Shown: positions 1 to 9,854, counted from the first letter of the stretch. The stretch: 64,000 nucleotides of DNA from Candidatus Nanopelagicales bacterium (GCA_017854795.1 JAFMHB010000013.1:1-64000), one strand, 5' to 3'. Numbers and translations are program-made. Notes: generated by a model not told the origin, from the sequence alone.

Positions 1-739
<739 letters not shown>

Positions 740-1555
740 CTATTGGCCTGGTTCAAATCGAGCGAAGGCACTAACAGTCGTGCCCGAATCAGCCAGGATC
801 TGGGCAACCGATTTTTTATTATCGGTCACACTTGACTGCTCGAGGAGTACTACGTCCTTGTAATACCCGTTAACCCGACCTTCGACAATTTTGGGCATGG
901 CCGCTTCAGGCTTTCCTTCTTCCTTCGCGGTCTCAGAGGCGATTCGTCGTTCGTTTTCAACAATTTCTGCTGGCACCTCTTCACGGGTGAGATACAACGG
1001 ACGCATGGCAGCGATCTGCATTGCCACGCCTCGGGCAGCTGCCTCATCACCTTCATAGGAAACGATCACGCCAACCTGCGGTGGCAAATCGGATGCACGC
1101 TTGTGAAGATAGAGAGCAACAGGTGCCGGGAGCACACTGACACGGCCCAATTCGACCTTTTCTCCAATGACTCCAGCAAGGTTGCTAATTGCACTCTCTG
1201 CAGTTTCACCGTTTGCCAATGTGGCGGCCAAAAGGACGTCGGCATTTGCCACCTGGTGTGTGTTAGCTGCTGAGGCTAGTTGGTCCGCAAGAGTCAAGAA
1301 ATCAACACTCTTGGCGACAAAGTCAGTCTCGCATAACAATTCAATGAGTGCGTTACCTTCTGCAGCAACGATTCCATTTGAGGTGGTTCGCTCGGCCCCA
1401 CGCTTGGCTGCCTTAGCTGCACCGGAAATCCTCAATGCTTCAACGGCCTTATCAAAATCACCATCAGTTTCGACGAGTGCTTTTTTGCATTCCATCATTC
1501 CTGCAGATGTTGCTTCGCGCAGACGCTTTACGTCAGCGGCGCTAATACTTGACAT
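740..1555 (-). CDS. tsf: Translation elongation factor Ts
   Basis: Guanine-nucleotide exchange factor that recycles EF-Tu. The 271-residue protein opens with a UBA-like N-terminal domain ([21 protein letters not shown], split here only by its helices) and carries the TDFV motif at 77-80, which in known EF-Ts contacts EF-Tu. Length is normal for actinobacterial EF-Ts. An AAAAGGA ribosome binding site precedes the ATG. It lies 57 nt downstream of rpsB and 30 nt upstream of pyrH, and is probably cotranscribed with both. Confidence 0.97.
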   Translation of the reverse strand: MSSISAADVKRLREATSAGMMECKKALVETDGDFDKAVEALRISGAAKAAKRGAERTTSNGIVAAEGNALIELLCETDFVAKSVDFLTLADQLASAANTHQVANADVLLAATLANGETAESAISNLAGVIGEKVELGRVSVLPAPVALYLHKRASDLPPQVGVIVSYEGDEAAARGVAMQIAAMRPLYLTREEVPAEIVENERRIASETAKEEGKPEAAMPKIVEGRVNGYYKDVVLLEQSSVTDNKKSVAQILADSGTTVSAFARFEPGQ

Positions 1556-1612
1556 GTTCTTCGGTGTCCTTTTCTCAATGATCGTGTGGGCTTACTAAAC
1601 CCATTGGAGGAT

Positions 1613-2446
1613 TTAACTTTGAGTTGGTGGCGTGAGGGCTTCGGCCTCGAGAACTACTTCAGCCACAGGGGCTTCAACGGCCGCAGCATCTGCGCCTGCG
1701 AGTAATTCGCGTTCCCATTCGGCCAGTGGCTCAACAACTTCCGAACTAGCTCCACCAGCACGGATCATGAGGCCTTCAGCTACTGCATCGGCGATTACTC
1801 TGGTGAGCAGCGCAACAGCGCGGATTGCGTCGTCATTCCCTGGAATTGGGTAATCGACAACATCAGGATCGCAGTTGGTATCCAGCATCGCAATAACAGG
1901 AATATTCAGTTTGTGAGCTTCGCCAACAGCAATATGTTCCTTGTTGGTGTCAACAATCCACACTGCGCTCGGGATTTTTACCATGTCACGAATACCACCA
2001 AGAACGTGCTCCAGCTTGATCTTCTCGCGGCGGAGAACCAGTAGTTCCTTCTTCGTCAGATTCGATCCTGCAACGTCATCAAAGTCAATAACTTCAAGTT
2101 CCTTCAGACGCTGAAGGCGCATGTGGACGGTTTGAAAGTTTGTCAGCATGCCGCCGAGCCAACGGTGATTCACATAGGGCATTCCGACGCGAGTGGCTTG
2201 ATCAGCAATTGCTTCTTGAGCCTGCTTCTTGGTGCCGATAAACATGATGCTGCCACCGTGAGCGACGGTCTGCTTGACATACTCGTAAGCATTGTCAATG
2301 TAGGACAGCGATTGCTGTAAATCGATGATGTAAATGCCATTGCGCTCCGTGAAGATGAAGCGCTTCATTTTGGGGTTCCATCGGCGGGTCTGGTGCCCAA
2401 AGTGAACGCCACTGTCAAGTAGCTGGCGCATTGTTACTGTTGCCAT
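1613..2446 (-). CDS. rpsB: 30S ribosomal protein S2
   Basis: Small-subunit ribosomal protein that joins late in 30S assembly. The 277-residue product has the S2 signature regions: [20 protein letters not shown] at the N-terminus, FIGTKKQAQ, the [12 protein letters not shown] segment, and the [16 protein letters not shown] region. The last 40 or so residues form an Ala/Glu/Val-rich acidic tail, common in actinobacterial S2. AAGGAG sits 8 nt before the ATG. First gene of the rpsB-tsf-pyrH group; its 5' leader holds two small hairpins (listed separately). Confidence 0.97.
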   Translation of the reverse strand: MATVTMRQLLDSGVHFGHQTRRWNPKMKRFIFTERNGIYIIDLQQSLSYIDNAYEYVKQTVAHGGSIMFIGTKKQAQEAIADQATRVGMPYVNHRWLGGMLTNFQTVHMRLQRLKELEVIDFDDVAGSNLTKKELLVLRREKIKLEHVLGGIRDMVKIPSAVWIVDTNKEHIAVGEAHKLNIPVIAMLDTNCDPDVVDYPIPGNDDAIRAVALLTRVIADAVAEGLMIRAGGASSEVVEPLAEWERELLAGADAAAVEAPVAEVVLEAEALTPPTQS

Positions 2447-2754
2447 GGTGGTACTCCTTGCAGGCGCTGTGCGCCCATAATGCGACTTTCGTCGCTCACG
2501 GTTGTTCGGAATTACTGATGTAACTCCCCTAGTGACTTCGCCCTTGCACCCACAGCGAACTGTGAACCGTTCAAGGCGCGGCCGGACTACCGGATTAAGT
2601 CACGCGTATTTGCACCCCACTCAAATAGCGGACTATCCGACTGCGGTGCCCCCCGAGTGTACGGGCATCCACAGTTCACAGCGCAAGTGCCCCGCAGGTC
2701 ACAATCCCTGATGAAACATGGCGAATGGTTGGGTCGATGGGCAAGGCTGAACGC
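2447..2754. other. Divergent intergenic region between rpsB and the M23-like gene
   Basis: This 308-nt stretch has no convincing gene. It must carry the promoter of rpsB (minus) and of the M23-like gene (plus), but I could not fix -35/-10 pairs: TACACT on the minus strand near 2654 is a possible -10, with a poorly spaced -35. The 8-mer CACAGTTC occurs once (near 2662) and in inverted form (near 2556). The part next to rpsB holds two compact hairpins. Confidence 0.5.
2463..2495 (-). promoter_or_regulatory. Two hairpins in the rpsB 5' leader
   Basis: On the minus strand, reading towards rpsB, there is GCGAC-GAAA-GTCGC (2495-2482, a 5-bp stem closed by a GNRA-type GAAA tetraloop) and then GGCGC-ACA-GCGCC (2475-2463, 5-bp stem, 3-nt loop). 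They are 6 nt apart, and the second ends 16 nt before the start codon, just before the ribosome binding site. In other bacteria S2 represses its own mRNA through the leader; that these hairpins serve this purpose is inference. Confidence 0.45.
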
Positions 2755-3360
2755 ATGAAATTTCCCACATGGACGGCCGTGATTTCGGCATTTGGGTTTT
2801 TCCTTCTCCTGAATTGGATGCCGGGAGCTGCTGCCTCAGATCAGCCGCGTTGGGGCCTACCACTCCCAGGGGTTTCCTCAAGGGCGATTATCTCTGCATT
2901 TGACCAACCCATATCGCTATTTGGATCTGGACACCGAGGGGTGGATTTTCCAGCCAACCAAGGACAGCGGGTCACTGCTGTGGGTTCGGGGATCGTTTCA
3001 TTCGCCGGATCAATAGCGGGGAAACCGGTCATTTCCATTCAATTGTCACCTTCGGTTGACGGTTTGGGCACACCTGTGCGAGCAACCTATGAGCCGGTGA
3101 GCGCCCTCGTGAGCGCGGGAGATTTCGTATTTGTCGGAATGGTGATCGGTTACATCGACTTTTCCAACACTAATGCTGGCCATTGCAGGGGTACTTGCTT
3201 ACATCTCGGACTAAAAGTCACCGAGAAATCAACCCACCGGTACCTCAATCCTGCAATTCTGTGGCGTTCGACCGCGCTACTTCAACCGAACCCGGTTGCG
3301 AATCGGAACCTGATCGAGGGTGAGCAGTTTCGAAAGTCTTCCGGAGCCTCTCAACGCTGA
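2755..3360 (+). CDS. Secreted M23-family (LytM-like) peptidoglycan hydrolase homologue
   Basis: The 201-residue protein has a signal peptide (MKFPTWTAV start, hydrophobic run to about 21, AAA cleavage region near 27) followed by one M23 domain. H60 and D64 of HRGVD match two zinc ligands, TYEPVS follows, and H150 of CLHLG matches the third. The residue two before H150 is C148, where LytM-type enzymes have the catalytic histidine (HxH). This may be a family trait of the actinobacterial rpsB-linked group, or the protein may be non-catalytic. I prefer the ATG at 2755 over one 30 nt upstream because it gives a clean signal peptide. It runs convergently with xerC and overlaps its end by 116 nt. 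Confidence 0.82.
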   Translation: MKFPTWTAVISAFGFFLLLNWMPGAAASDQPRWGLPLPGVSSRAIISAFDQPISLFGSGHRGVDFPANQGQRVTAVGSGIVSFAGSIAGKPVISIQLSPSVDGLGTPVRATYEPVSALVSAGDFVFVGMVIGYIDFSNTNAGHCRGTCLHLGLKVTEKSTHRYLNPAILWRSTALLQPNPVANRNLIEGEQFRKSSGASQR

Positions 3361-4315
3361 CATGCGTATAACGCTGGGTCGTGGACATCGACGCATGACC
3401 GAGGAACTCTTGGACAACTCTCATGTCCGCACCACCCTCTAGGACGTGAGTCGCTGCCGTGTGTCGAAGCGCGTGTGGCGACAGGCTGTGACCGGTTACT
3501 GCCTTTGTTGTTTGATTCACCACTGTGCGGACCACTCTTTGATCAATTCGGGCGCCGCGCGCCCCTACGAATAAGGATTCCGTACCTATAGCAACCTGCC
3601 TGCGAAAAACGCACCAACGGTCCAGCGCAATCTGGGCAGGGATCCCATAGGGCACCATCCGTTCTTTGTTCCCTTTGCCAATTACTCGTATCACATTGCG
3701 GTGTGTATCAAGATCGCCAAGATTTGCGCTACACAACTCCGCAACCCGTATACCCGTTGCGTACAGCAATTCCAATATGGCTTGGTTCCTGACATGAATG
3801 ACATTGGTTAAATCAATATCGCGATCCAACAATGCTGAAGTTTGGCTTTGAGTCAAAACCGTTGGGAGGGTTTTCGGCGTAGACGGACTTGCTAGACGAA
3901 GCGCTGGGTCTACTGCGATAATTCCACGTTGTAGCGCCCAAGACGTAAAGGCCCGTGTGGCCGCCGCCTTGCGGGCGATTGTGGACCGTGCACATCCATT
4001 TCTATGCAGGTCGGCGAGCCAAGCTCGAAGGTCAACTAAGCCCACCTGTTTGACTGACGTAATGTCGGGCATCGAATGAAATAACTGAGTCAAGTCATTT
4101 CGATATGCGCGCACCGTATTGTCACTGCGCCCTCGGGCTCCGCTGAGGTAACCGAGGAATGCCTCGACTTCGAAATCACACTCGGCCCCGCTCTTACTCA
4201 TGACACCATGATGATCAATAAGTGTTGTTAATGCGGGTAACGGCTCGCGGTTAGGACCAAAAATGAATGAATTTCCCTCGGCTCTGACTGTATCGACTAG
4301 AACGACTTGCGCCAA
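3245..4315 (-). CDS. xerC: Tyrosine recombinase XerC
   Basis: Site-specific recombinase that with XerD resolves chromosome dimers at dif. The 356-residue ORF has an N-terminal SAM-like core-binding domain (about 48-135) and a catalytic domain with the full set: R190 (GIR), lysine in GKGNK (214/217), H281-x-x-R284 (HALRH), H307 (LGH) and Y316 (QRYTHV). The upstream limit is a TTG at 4315 with GAAGG before it, which overlaps dprA by 19 nt; an ATG at 4201 giving 318 residues is equally plausible and closer to usual XerC length. The C-terminus runs about 40 residues past the tyrosine region and overlaps the M23-like gene on the other strand. Confidence 0.9.
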   Translation of the reverse strand: MAQVVLVDTVRAEGNSFIFGPNREPLPALTTLIDHHGVMSKSGAECDFEVEAFLGYLSGARGRSDNTVRAYRNDLTQLFHSMPDITSVKQVGLVDLRAWLADLHRNGCARSTIARKAAATRAFTSWALQRGIIAVDPALRLASPSTPKTLPTVLTQSQTSALLDRDIDLTNVIHVRNQAILELLYATGIRVAELCSANLGDLDTHRNVIRVIGKGNKERMVPYGIPAQIALDRWCVFRRQVAIGTESLFVGARGARIDQRVVRTVVNQTTKAVTGHSLSPHALRHTAATHVLEGGADMRVVQEFLGHASMSTTQRYTHVSVERLRKTFETAHPRSGSDSQPGSVEVARSNATELQD

Positions 4316-5424
4316 CTGCCTTCGGTATTTTCAACGAAACCGGCAAGGTGCAATTCGCTGAGCCGAGCAAGCAGGTTAAGTCGAGACCCACCAGTCTTCT
4401 GACATAAAACGTCAATCCCGATTCCCACACGCTTGGGAAGTAGCTCCCATATTTCGTAGTCGGTTTCACTAAGTTCGCGCCAATCCTGACCCCGTCGAAG
4501 ATTGTCATCACCACCAGTTTGAACAGCCAGACTCTTCACTAAAGGATTGAAACCACTTACGAGTTCTTGAAGGTCAGCGCTAGTAGTCACGACGTGCACA
4601 TCCTTATGTTTTAAGAGCCTGTTAACGCCGAGTGAAGTCGGCGAATGGATGGATCCCGGAACTCCAGCAACAATTCGATTCATGTTAAGTGCCTCTCGCG
4701 CAGTTGAGCTCGTGCCACTGCGATCAGTTGCTTCAATGATGCATGTCGCCTTGGTAAGCCCAGCAAGTATTCGATTGCGGGCAAGGAAGCGTCTTTTCTT
4801 GGCAGGTTCCCGTGGTGGTGATTCACTCACAATTGCCCCACCGTCAACTATCTGTGCGAACAGATGCTCATGGCTTGATGGGTATCGAGTATGAACTCCA
4901 CTGGCCAGGACCGCCACCGTCGGAGCGCCAACAGAAATCGCTCCTCGGTGAGCGTGCGAGTCAATCCCGATCGCGCCTCCGGAAAAGACGCTCGTCCCCC
5001 ACATGCCGAGGTCAGCAGCCCACTGACTTGCGACACCAGCCCCATAGGGCGTACAGGCTCTCGTACCAACGATTGTTACCGATGACAGTGCTACCACCCG
5101 AAAATCAATGGATCCCATTGCCCACAAGGCCCAAGGCTGCGATGCCCCAAGGGAGTGCAGTTGTGTCGGCCAACCCTCTTGATCCCGAGTGAGGACCCGT
5201 GCACCAATTTTCTGCGCGAACTCTAATTCAGCCTCGACGTTTAACGCAGCGAATTTATGTCCGAAAGCAACGTGATCCCTTCTTGGGAAGCCAGATTTAA
5301 GCAACATGTCCAACACTTCAATCGGTGAAGTTCCCCGCGCAAGCCTTGTATTGACTCCATCGTCTGCCGGCTCACATAAATGTGCAAGTGCGATGAATGC
5401 ATCTGACTCTGAAGTAATTTTCAC
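4297..5424 (-). CDS. dprA: DNA-processing protein DprA
   Basis: Loads RecA onto incoming single-stranded DNA in transformable bacteria; its role in most Actinobacteria is unclear. The 375-residue protein has an N-terminal helical region, a Rossmann-like DprA core with IVGTR (118-122), SGGAIGIDSHAHR (148-160) and RNRILAGL (216-223), and a winged-helix-like C-terminus from about 310. The GTG start shares one base with the comM stop (TAGTG), so the two are translationally coupled. With comM and yraN it forms the usual actinobacterial DNA-processing trio. Confidence 0.94.
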   Translation of the reverse strand: MKITSESDAFIALAHLCEPADDGVNTRLARGTSPIEVLDMLLKSGFPRRDHVAFGHKFAALNVEAELEFAQKIGARVLTRDQEGWPTQLHSLGASQPWALWAMGSIDFRVVALSSVTIVGTRACTPYGAGVASQWAADLGMWGTSVFSGGAIGIDSHAHRGAISVGAPTVAVLASGVHTRYPSSHEHLFAQIVDGGAIVSESPPREPAKKRRFLARNRILAGLTKATCIIEATDRSGTSSTAREALNMNRIVAGVPGSIHSPTSLGVNRLLKHKDVHVVTTSADLQELVSGFNPLVKSLAVQTGGDDNLRRGQDWRELSETDYEIWELLPKRVGIGIDVLCQKTGGSRLNLLARLSELHLAGFVENTEGSWRKSF

Positions 5425-6935
5425 TAGGAAGCCATCGCCATCTCTGAATTGCGGAGGTGAATGGCAAGTGCAACGTCATCGCGTGTTGGACGTTGGTGAT
5501 TTGCGAGATCGGCGAGGCTCCATGCGACTCGAAGTGCTCGGTGACTCCCCCTTAAGCCACCTGAATATCCAACATAGGAATTAAGTAAGTCAACTCCTCC
5601 AGCTTCGGGGTAAAAATGCACGCGAAGGAAGGCTGGAGGTACTTCTGAATTTGTGGACCATGGGAAATCAGCGAATCTCTGGGCGGAGAGTTGACGAGCA
5701 GCGATAACACGTTCACGAACAACAGCACTGGACTCACCCTCACTCACCCCGCGAATATTGGGTATCAAAATATTTATGTCGATCCGATCACGTAGGGGGC
5801 CGGATATTTGCATTGTGTATTTACGAAGTGCCACAGATGTGCACCCGCAGACTTTCGGGGTATCGGACAACGCATTTCCGCACGGGCATGGATTGGCCGC
5901 CAAAATGAGTTGGAATTTGGCAGGGAGTAAACCCGTCCATGAAGACCTACTGAGTGCAATATGCCCGGACTCGAGTGGCTGCCGTAAGGCTTCAAGTGCA
6001 TTGCGGGAGAACTCCGGTGCTTCATCCAGGAATAGCACGCCATGATGTGCGCGAGTCAAAGCTCCCGGTGTGACGCGGTGACCATGCACGCTGCCCACAA
6101 GTGCGGCCATGGTGGCTGAATGGTGTGGCGCTTCAAAAGGTGGGCGAGTGACCGGGCTGTTGGATGTGAGGGTATTGGCAACCGCGTGGATCGCAGTTAC
6201 TTGCAAAGTCTCGTTCTCCGTCAACGGTGGCAAAATTCCTGAGATGCGCTGAGCAAGCAGAGTCTTCCCCACGCCTGGCGAGCCAATCATGGATAAGTTG
6301 TGGCGACCCACCGCTGCAACTTCAAGTGCCCAGCGGGCTTCCTCCTGACCCATGACATCCGATAGATCAACAAGCTCAGCCAGATCGACTACGGTCGTCG
6401 TCCCCTGTGGGAGTGGTTGGGATTCGCCACGCAAATAGGAAACGACATGATTAAGGTCAGAACACGCAACTGCGCTGGCAGTAGGAACAATCCGACAGTG
6501 GGCAATATTTCCAAGTGGGACCACTACCGAATGAATTCCAGCCTGAGCCGCCGCGATGACGCAGGGCAAAGCCCCCGGGACGCCTCGCAAAGAACCGTCA
6601 AGGCCCAACTCTGCCAAAAAGACGGTGTTGGCAATAAGTTCACCATCAATTTGTCCTGTCGCCCCCAAGATGCCCATTGCGATTGCGAGATCAAGTCCTG
6701 CTCCATGCTTTCGGAGCTCTGCTGGTGACAGGCTGATGGTTAGCCGACCCTTTGGCCAGGCGAGTCCCGAGTTCACTATCGCAGTTTTTGCTCGGTGTTT
6801 TGATTCAATCACCGATGCATCAGGCAAGCCCACCAGACCCACGGTGGGCAAACCCCGCGAATGATCCACTTCCACTTGCACTAGGTGACCTGAAACCCCC
6901 GAAACAACCGCACCCATGGACCGGGCTAAGGCCAC
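5424..6935 (-). CDS. comM: Mg-chelatase-like AAA+ ATPase, ComM/YifB family
   Basis: ComM is a hexameric branch-migration helicase that helps integrate DNA during natural transformation. The protein has an N-terminal ChlI-like domain (LSPAELRKHGAGLDLAIAMG, then ELGLDGSLRGVPG), a Walker A GSPGVGKT at about 218-225, a Walker B in VLFLDEAPEF, ANPCPCG after it, and a C-terminal Mg-chelatase domain. The frame is open to 7004, but the GTG at 6935 matches the usual N-terminus (V/M-ALARSMGAVVSG) and lies one base after the yraN stop (TGA-C-GTG). That gives 503 residues, the normal family length. Confidence 0.93.
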   Translation of the reverse strand: MALARSMGAVVSGVSGHLVQVEVDHSRGLPTVGLVGLPDASVIESKHRAKTAIVNSGLAWPKGRLTISLSPAELRKHGAGLDLAIAMGILGATGQIDGELIANTVFLAELGLDGSLRGVPGALPCVIAAAQAGIHSVVVPLGNIAHCRIVPTASAVACSDLNHVVSYLRGESQPLPQGTTTVVDLAELVDLSDVMGQEEARWALEVAAVGRHNLSMIGSPGVGKTLLAQRISGILPPLTENETLQVTAIHAVANTLTSNSPVTRPPFEAPHHSATMAALVGSVHGHRVTPGALTRAHHGVLFLDEAPEFSRNALEALRQPLESGHIALSRSSWTGLLPAKFQLILAANPCPCGNALSDTPKVCGCTSVALRKYTMQISGPLRDRIDINILIPNIRGVSEGESSAVVRERVIAARQLSAQRFADFPWSTNSEVPPAFLRVHFYPEAGGVDLLNSYVGYSGGLRGSHRALRVAWSLADLANHQRPTRDDVALAIHLRNSEMAMAS

Positions 6936-6936
6936 G

Positions 6937-7290
6937 TCAGACACCCCGAATATGGGTAATCGTTGGAGGACCCACAATGGGAGCGAGAATCCCGACAACG
7001 TCAAACCGAATATTGCGCGGACTCAGGGATCTGGTGTCGAGCCAACGAAGTGCCAGTCCACGCATTCGCCTCACCTTCCGCGGCGTAACGCATTCGATTG
7101 GCTCGCCAAAAGATGAAGACCGTCGGGTTTTTACTTCACAGATGACTAGTTCGTCTTTATCCCTCGCGATTACATCGATCTCGCCTAGATCGCATCGCCA
7201 ATTCCTTTCGAGAATTACCAATCCGTTTTTGGACAGGTATCGAGCGGCCAATTCTTCACCGTATTTGCCGAGGGCATCTTTTTGTTTCAT
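6937..7290 (-). CDS. yraN: UPF0102 family protein YraN (predicted nuclease fold)
   Basis: Small (117 residues) restriction-endonuclease-like fold protein of unsettled function. It shows the family pattern: LGKYGEELAARYL helix, GEID (E37, D39) and CEVKTR (E52, K54), matching the E...D...ExK metal-binding core of this nuclease superfamily. It lies between rnhB and comM, its usual actinobacterial position. The link to recombination or transformation comes from neighbours only. Confidence 0.9.
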   Translation of the reverse strand: MKQKDALGKYGEELAARYLSKNGLVILERNWRCDLGEIDVIARDKDELVICEVKTRRSSSFGEPIECVTPRKVRRMRGLALRWLDTRSLSPRNIRFDVVGILAPIVGPPTITHIRGV

Positions 7291-7353
7291 GGGCTAACCC
7301 TCGCCAAGTTGATAGCCTTGCGAAAGCCCGATTTATTTACTGTGGATAACGAG

Positions 7354-7986
7354 TCAATGACAGAAACTTGAGCGGTGTAATTTTGTGATCCCGAAACGCT
7401 TTATTGCGTTCCGGTGCTCACGAGTTCCATACCCACTATTTCGCTCCCAACCATAGTCAGGAAAATCAATGGATTGTTGACGCATGAATTCATCGCGTTC
7501 TACCTTGGCAATAATGCTTGCCGCGGCGACACTGGATGCACTTTGATCAGCATTTTTTCGCGTCACCACAGAAAGCGGTAGATCCGGATCACAAAAATTG
7601 TGGGTTCCATCAAGAATAATTACAGATGGCGCCATGCCTTCTCGATGAGCTCTTCCATATGCGATGTTGACACACTCCCGAAGTGCCTGTGTTAATCCAA
7701 AACGATCAATGAACTGAGCATCCACACTTGCTGTCGTTGACCAGGCCCAGTCTTTGACCAATTGAGCAAGTTCCGTGCGCTCTGCCGGCTTAGTCAATTT
7801 TGAATCACGCACTCCACGAGGCGCTGTAGGCGTACTGGCGATGATCACAACTAGTCCGACATAAATTGGGCCGGCCAATGGCCCCCGGCCAACTTCATCG
7901 ACCCCTCCGACCATCGAATGACCCGCTCGAAGAAGTGATCGTTCCAAACGCAAACTCGGTAGTGGAACTGAGGTGGGCCTCGTCAC
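7354..7986 (-). CDS. rnhB: Ribonuclease HII
   Basis: Removes RNA from RNA-DNA hybrids and initiates ribonucleotide excision. The 210-residue protein has the DEVGRGPLAGP motif (D30, E31), VRDSKLTKP, the third acidic residue in IILDGTHNF, and AKVERDEFM with the fourth. Length is normal. Its start overlaps the lepB stop by 4 nt (ATGA), so translation is coupled to the signal peptidase gene upstream. Confidence 0.95.
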   Translation of the reverse strand: MTRPTSVPLPSLRLERSLLRAGHSMVGGVDEVGRGPLAGPIYVGLVVIIASTPTAPRGVRDSKLTKPAERTELAQLVKDWAWSTTASVDAQFIDRFGLTQALRECVNIAYGRAHREGMAPSVIILDGTHNFCDPDLPLSVVTRKNADQSASSVAAASIIAKVERDEFMRQQSIDFPDYGWERNSGYGTREHRNAIKRFGITKLHRSSFCH

Positions 7987-8741
7987 TTTCCGAATTCATT
8001 ACCAGCGGCAATCGCGGGATTGCCGAAAATCTCAGGAATAGTCTCAATGGATATTCGAGACAACGGCCAGACAACCGTAAATACCCTTCCTACCGCGTTC
8101 TCATTGGGAATTGCCCCGTTGTTTTGATCAAGGTGGAAGCGAGAATCTGCAGAATTGCCTCGATTATCACCCATCACGAACATGGAGTCTTTCGGCACTG
8201 TGACATCAAAAAGAATTTGGTCGGTAGGTCCATTGATATACGAGCTCTCATCCAGAGATACCCCGTTGAGAACGATCTGCCCGTCTTGATCACAGCAGGC
8301 AACCTGGTCACCCTCAATTCCGATGACCCGCTTAACCAAATCGTCTCCTGAATCACTGGGAAGTAGACCGACGAATGTTAACGCCTTCGCTACTGCAGAC
8401 CGCCAGCCATCGCTGTTTTCTTGCATGGGTGGCAACCAATTTCCGGGGTCTTTGAAAACCATGATTTCACCCCTCTTGATACCCGAAATCTGGGTCGCAA
8501 TTTTGGCCGCGATAACACGGTCATCAATCTGAAGTGTTTGTTCCATCGAGCCACTAGGTACAAAAAAGGGCTGGGCGATGAATGTCCGAATACCCGTAGC
8601 AAGCGCCAGTGCAATAACAACAATTACGACAAATTCAACAACGCTACGAAAAAAGGAAGGCTTTTTCTTTTTACTCACATGAGCGTCATTTTGGTCCTGC
8701 GAGTCACTCTTTGGTGAATCGTCGTGGGCTGACACTGCCAC
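7983..8741 (-). CDS. lepB: Signal peptidase I (first-listed of a tandem pair)
   Basis: Membrane serine protease that cleaves signal peptides of exported proteins. The 252-residue protein has a charged cytoplasmic N-terminus, one transmembrane segment (about 33-53), the nucleophile S65 in VPSGSM, the general base K137 in DLVKRVIG, and the GDNRGNSADSR box. It begins with GTG in the overlap TAGTG with the second signal peptidase gene upstream, so the two are translated in series. Confidence 0.94.
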   Translation of the reverse strand: MAVSAHDDSPKSDSQDQNDAHVSKKKKPSFFRSVVEFVVIVVIALALATGIRTFIAQPFFVPSGSMEQTLQIDDRVIAAKIATQISGIKRGEIMVFKDPGNWLPPMQENSDGWRSAVAKALTFVGLLPSDSGDDLVKRVIGIEGDQVACCDQDGQIVLNGVSLDESSYINGPTDQILFDVTVPKDSMFVMGDNRGNSADSRFHLDQNNGAIPNENAVGRVFTVVWPLSRISIETIPEIFGNPAIAAGNEFGK

Positions 8742-9301
8742 TAGTCCACCATCTCCTTGAATAAGTGAGAATCAAGCCATTGCCACCGTGATGGTGGCCA
8801 AATGATAAGGCTTGCCTGCCCTACAACCTTAGACTCTAATACAAAACCACCGCCCGGATCCCCCAAGTGGGATCGCGAGTCTGCAGATTGTGACCGGTGA
8901 TCACCCAGTAGCCATAGTTTTCCGTCGGGCACCAACACGTCAAAGCTCAATTCGCTTGGGGTATCCCCGGGGTAGAGATAAGAACTTTCAGCAATGGGGG
9001 CACCATTCACGCTTATTTTTCCCGAGTCGGTACAACACACGACACGATCTCCCGAAACTCCCACAACCCGTTTCACGAACTCACCCGACTCAGAACTGAA
9101 ACTGTCTGCACCGTCAAAGACCACTAGGTCACCGCGGGAAATGGGTGTGGACCAATAGGCAGTTCGATTGACCAAGATTCGATCACCCGGATTGAGGGCG
9201 GGCTGCATTGATTCACTGGGGATCATGAAAGGTTGAACGACGAACAAACTGAAAAGCCATAGTAGGAAAATTCCTACTATGGCGCCCAGAAATAATTTCA
9301 T
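8741..9301 (-). CDS. Signal peptidase I paralogue (short form)
   Basis: Second type I signal peptidase, 186 residues, with almost no cytoplasmic tail: the transmembrane helix starts at residue 3. Nucleophile S31 (IPSESM), base K77 (EFVKRVVG) and the GDHRSQSADSR box are intact, so it should be active. Box E has H where its neighbour has N. It lies directly upstream of the longer lepB and downstream of rplS. The pair most likely arose by tandem duplication; whether their substrates differ cannot be read from sequence. Confidence 0.92.
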   Translation of the reverse strand: MKLFLGAIVGIFLLWLFSLFVVQPFMIPSESMQPALNPGDRILVNRTAYWSTPISRGDLVVFDGADSFSSESGEFVKRVVGVSGDRVVCCTDSGKISVNGAPIAESSYLYPGDTPSELSFDVLVPDGKLWLLGDHRSQSADSRSHLGDPGGGFVLESKVVGQASLIIWPPSRWQWLDSHLFKEMVD

Positions 9302-9329
9302 TCAGCTAAAACCGCACTCTGCAAGTGAC

Positions 9330-9704
9330 TTAACCCTCAGATTTTGCGACTTCCTTTGGAGTTTCACGCAATTCGCGAATCTTGGCCTTCTTGCCTTTCA
9401 AACCGCGCAAGTAGTACAACTTGGCCCGGCGAACATCTCCTCGACTGGCTACTTCGATTTTTTCAATGATGGGGGTGTGGACGGGGAACTTACGCTCAAC
9501 TCCCACGCCGTATGAGACCTTGCGAACTGTGAATGTCTCACCAAGTCCAGAACCATGGCGGCCAATTACCACGCCTTGGAACATCTGGACACGAGTCTTG
9601 TTTCCTTCGACGACCTTCACGTAGACCTTCAGGTTGTCCCCTGCGCGAAAAGCCGGGATATCGTCACGGAATGAACTGGCATCTACTACATCTAGAGTCT
9701 TCAT
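9330..9704 (-). CDS. rplS: 50S ribosomal protein L19
   Basis: Large-subunit protein at the 30S-50S interface. I start it at the ATG at 9704, giving 124 residues, because AGGAAG lies about 10 nt upstream and the product then begins as L19 usually does ([19 protein letters not shown]). The frame is open further to 9758. Family features include [40 protein letters not shown] and the basic [18 protein letters not shown] end. It sits 150 nt after trmD, the common trmD-rplS order. Confidence 0.96.
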   Translation of the reverse strand: MKTLDVVDASSFRDDIPAFRAGDNLKVYVKVVEGNKTRVQMFQGVVIGRHGSGLGETFTVRKVSYGVGVERKFPVHTPIIEKIEVASRGDVRRAKLYYLRGLKGKKAKIRELRETPKEVAKSEG

Positions 9705-9854
9705 CTGTACTTCTTCCTGCTCACGCCATAGGTCATGTGCGGTGTAAATTATTGACAAAATGCTGACTGATCCGGATCCCCTATGGCAGATAGCCGGTGC
9801 GCCTAGCCATCAGAGTGTGCCATACGCCCGATGAATGCGTTTAGCCCCATGGAC

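Noticed and set aside
3245-7290. dprA, comM and xerC near an M23 protein as a possible DNA-uptake or integrative element
   Set aside because: The order is the ordinary actinobacterial core cluster, and there are no pilus or ComEC genes, att sites or composition change here.
9705-9854. Possible sigma-70 promoter between trmD and rplS
   Set aside because: TTGTCA and TATGGC on the minus strand are 22 nt apart, too far for a normal promoter.
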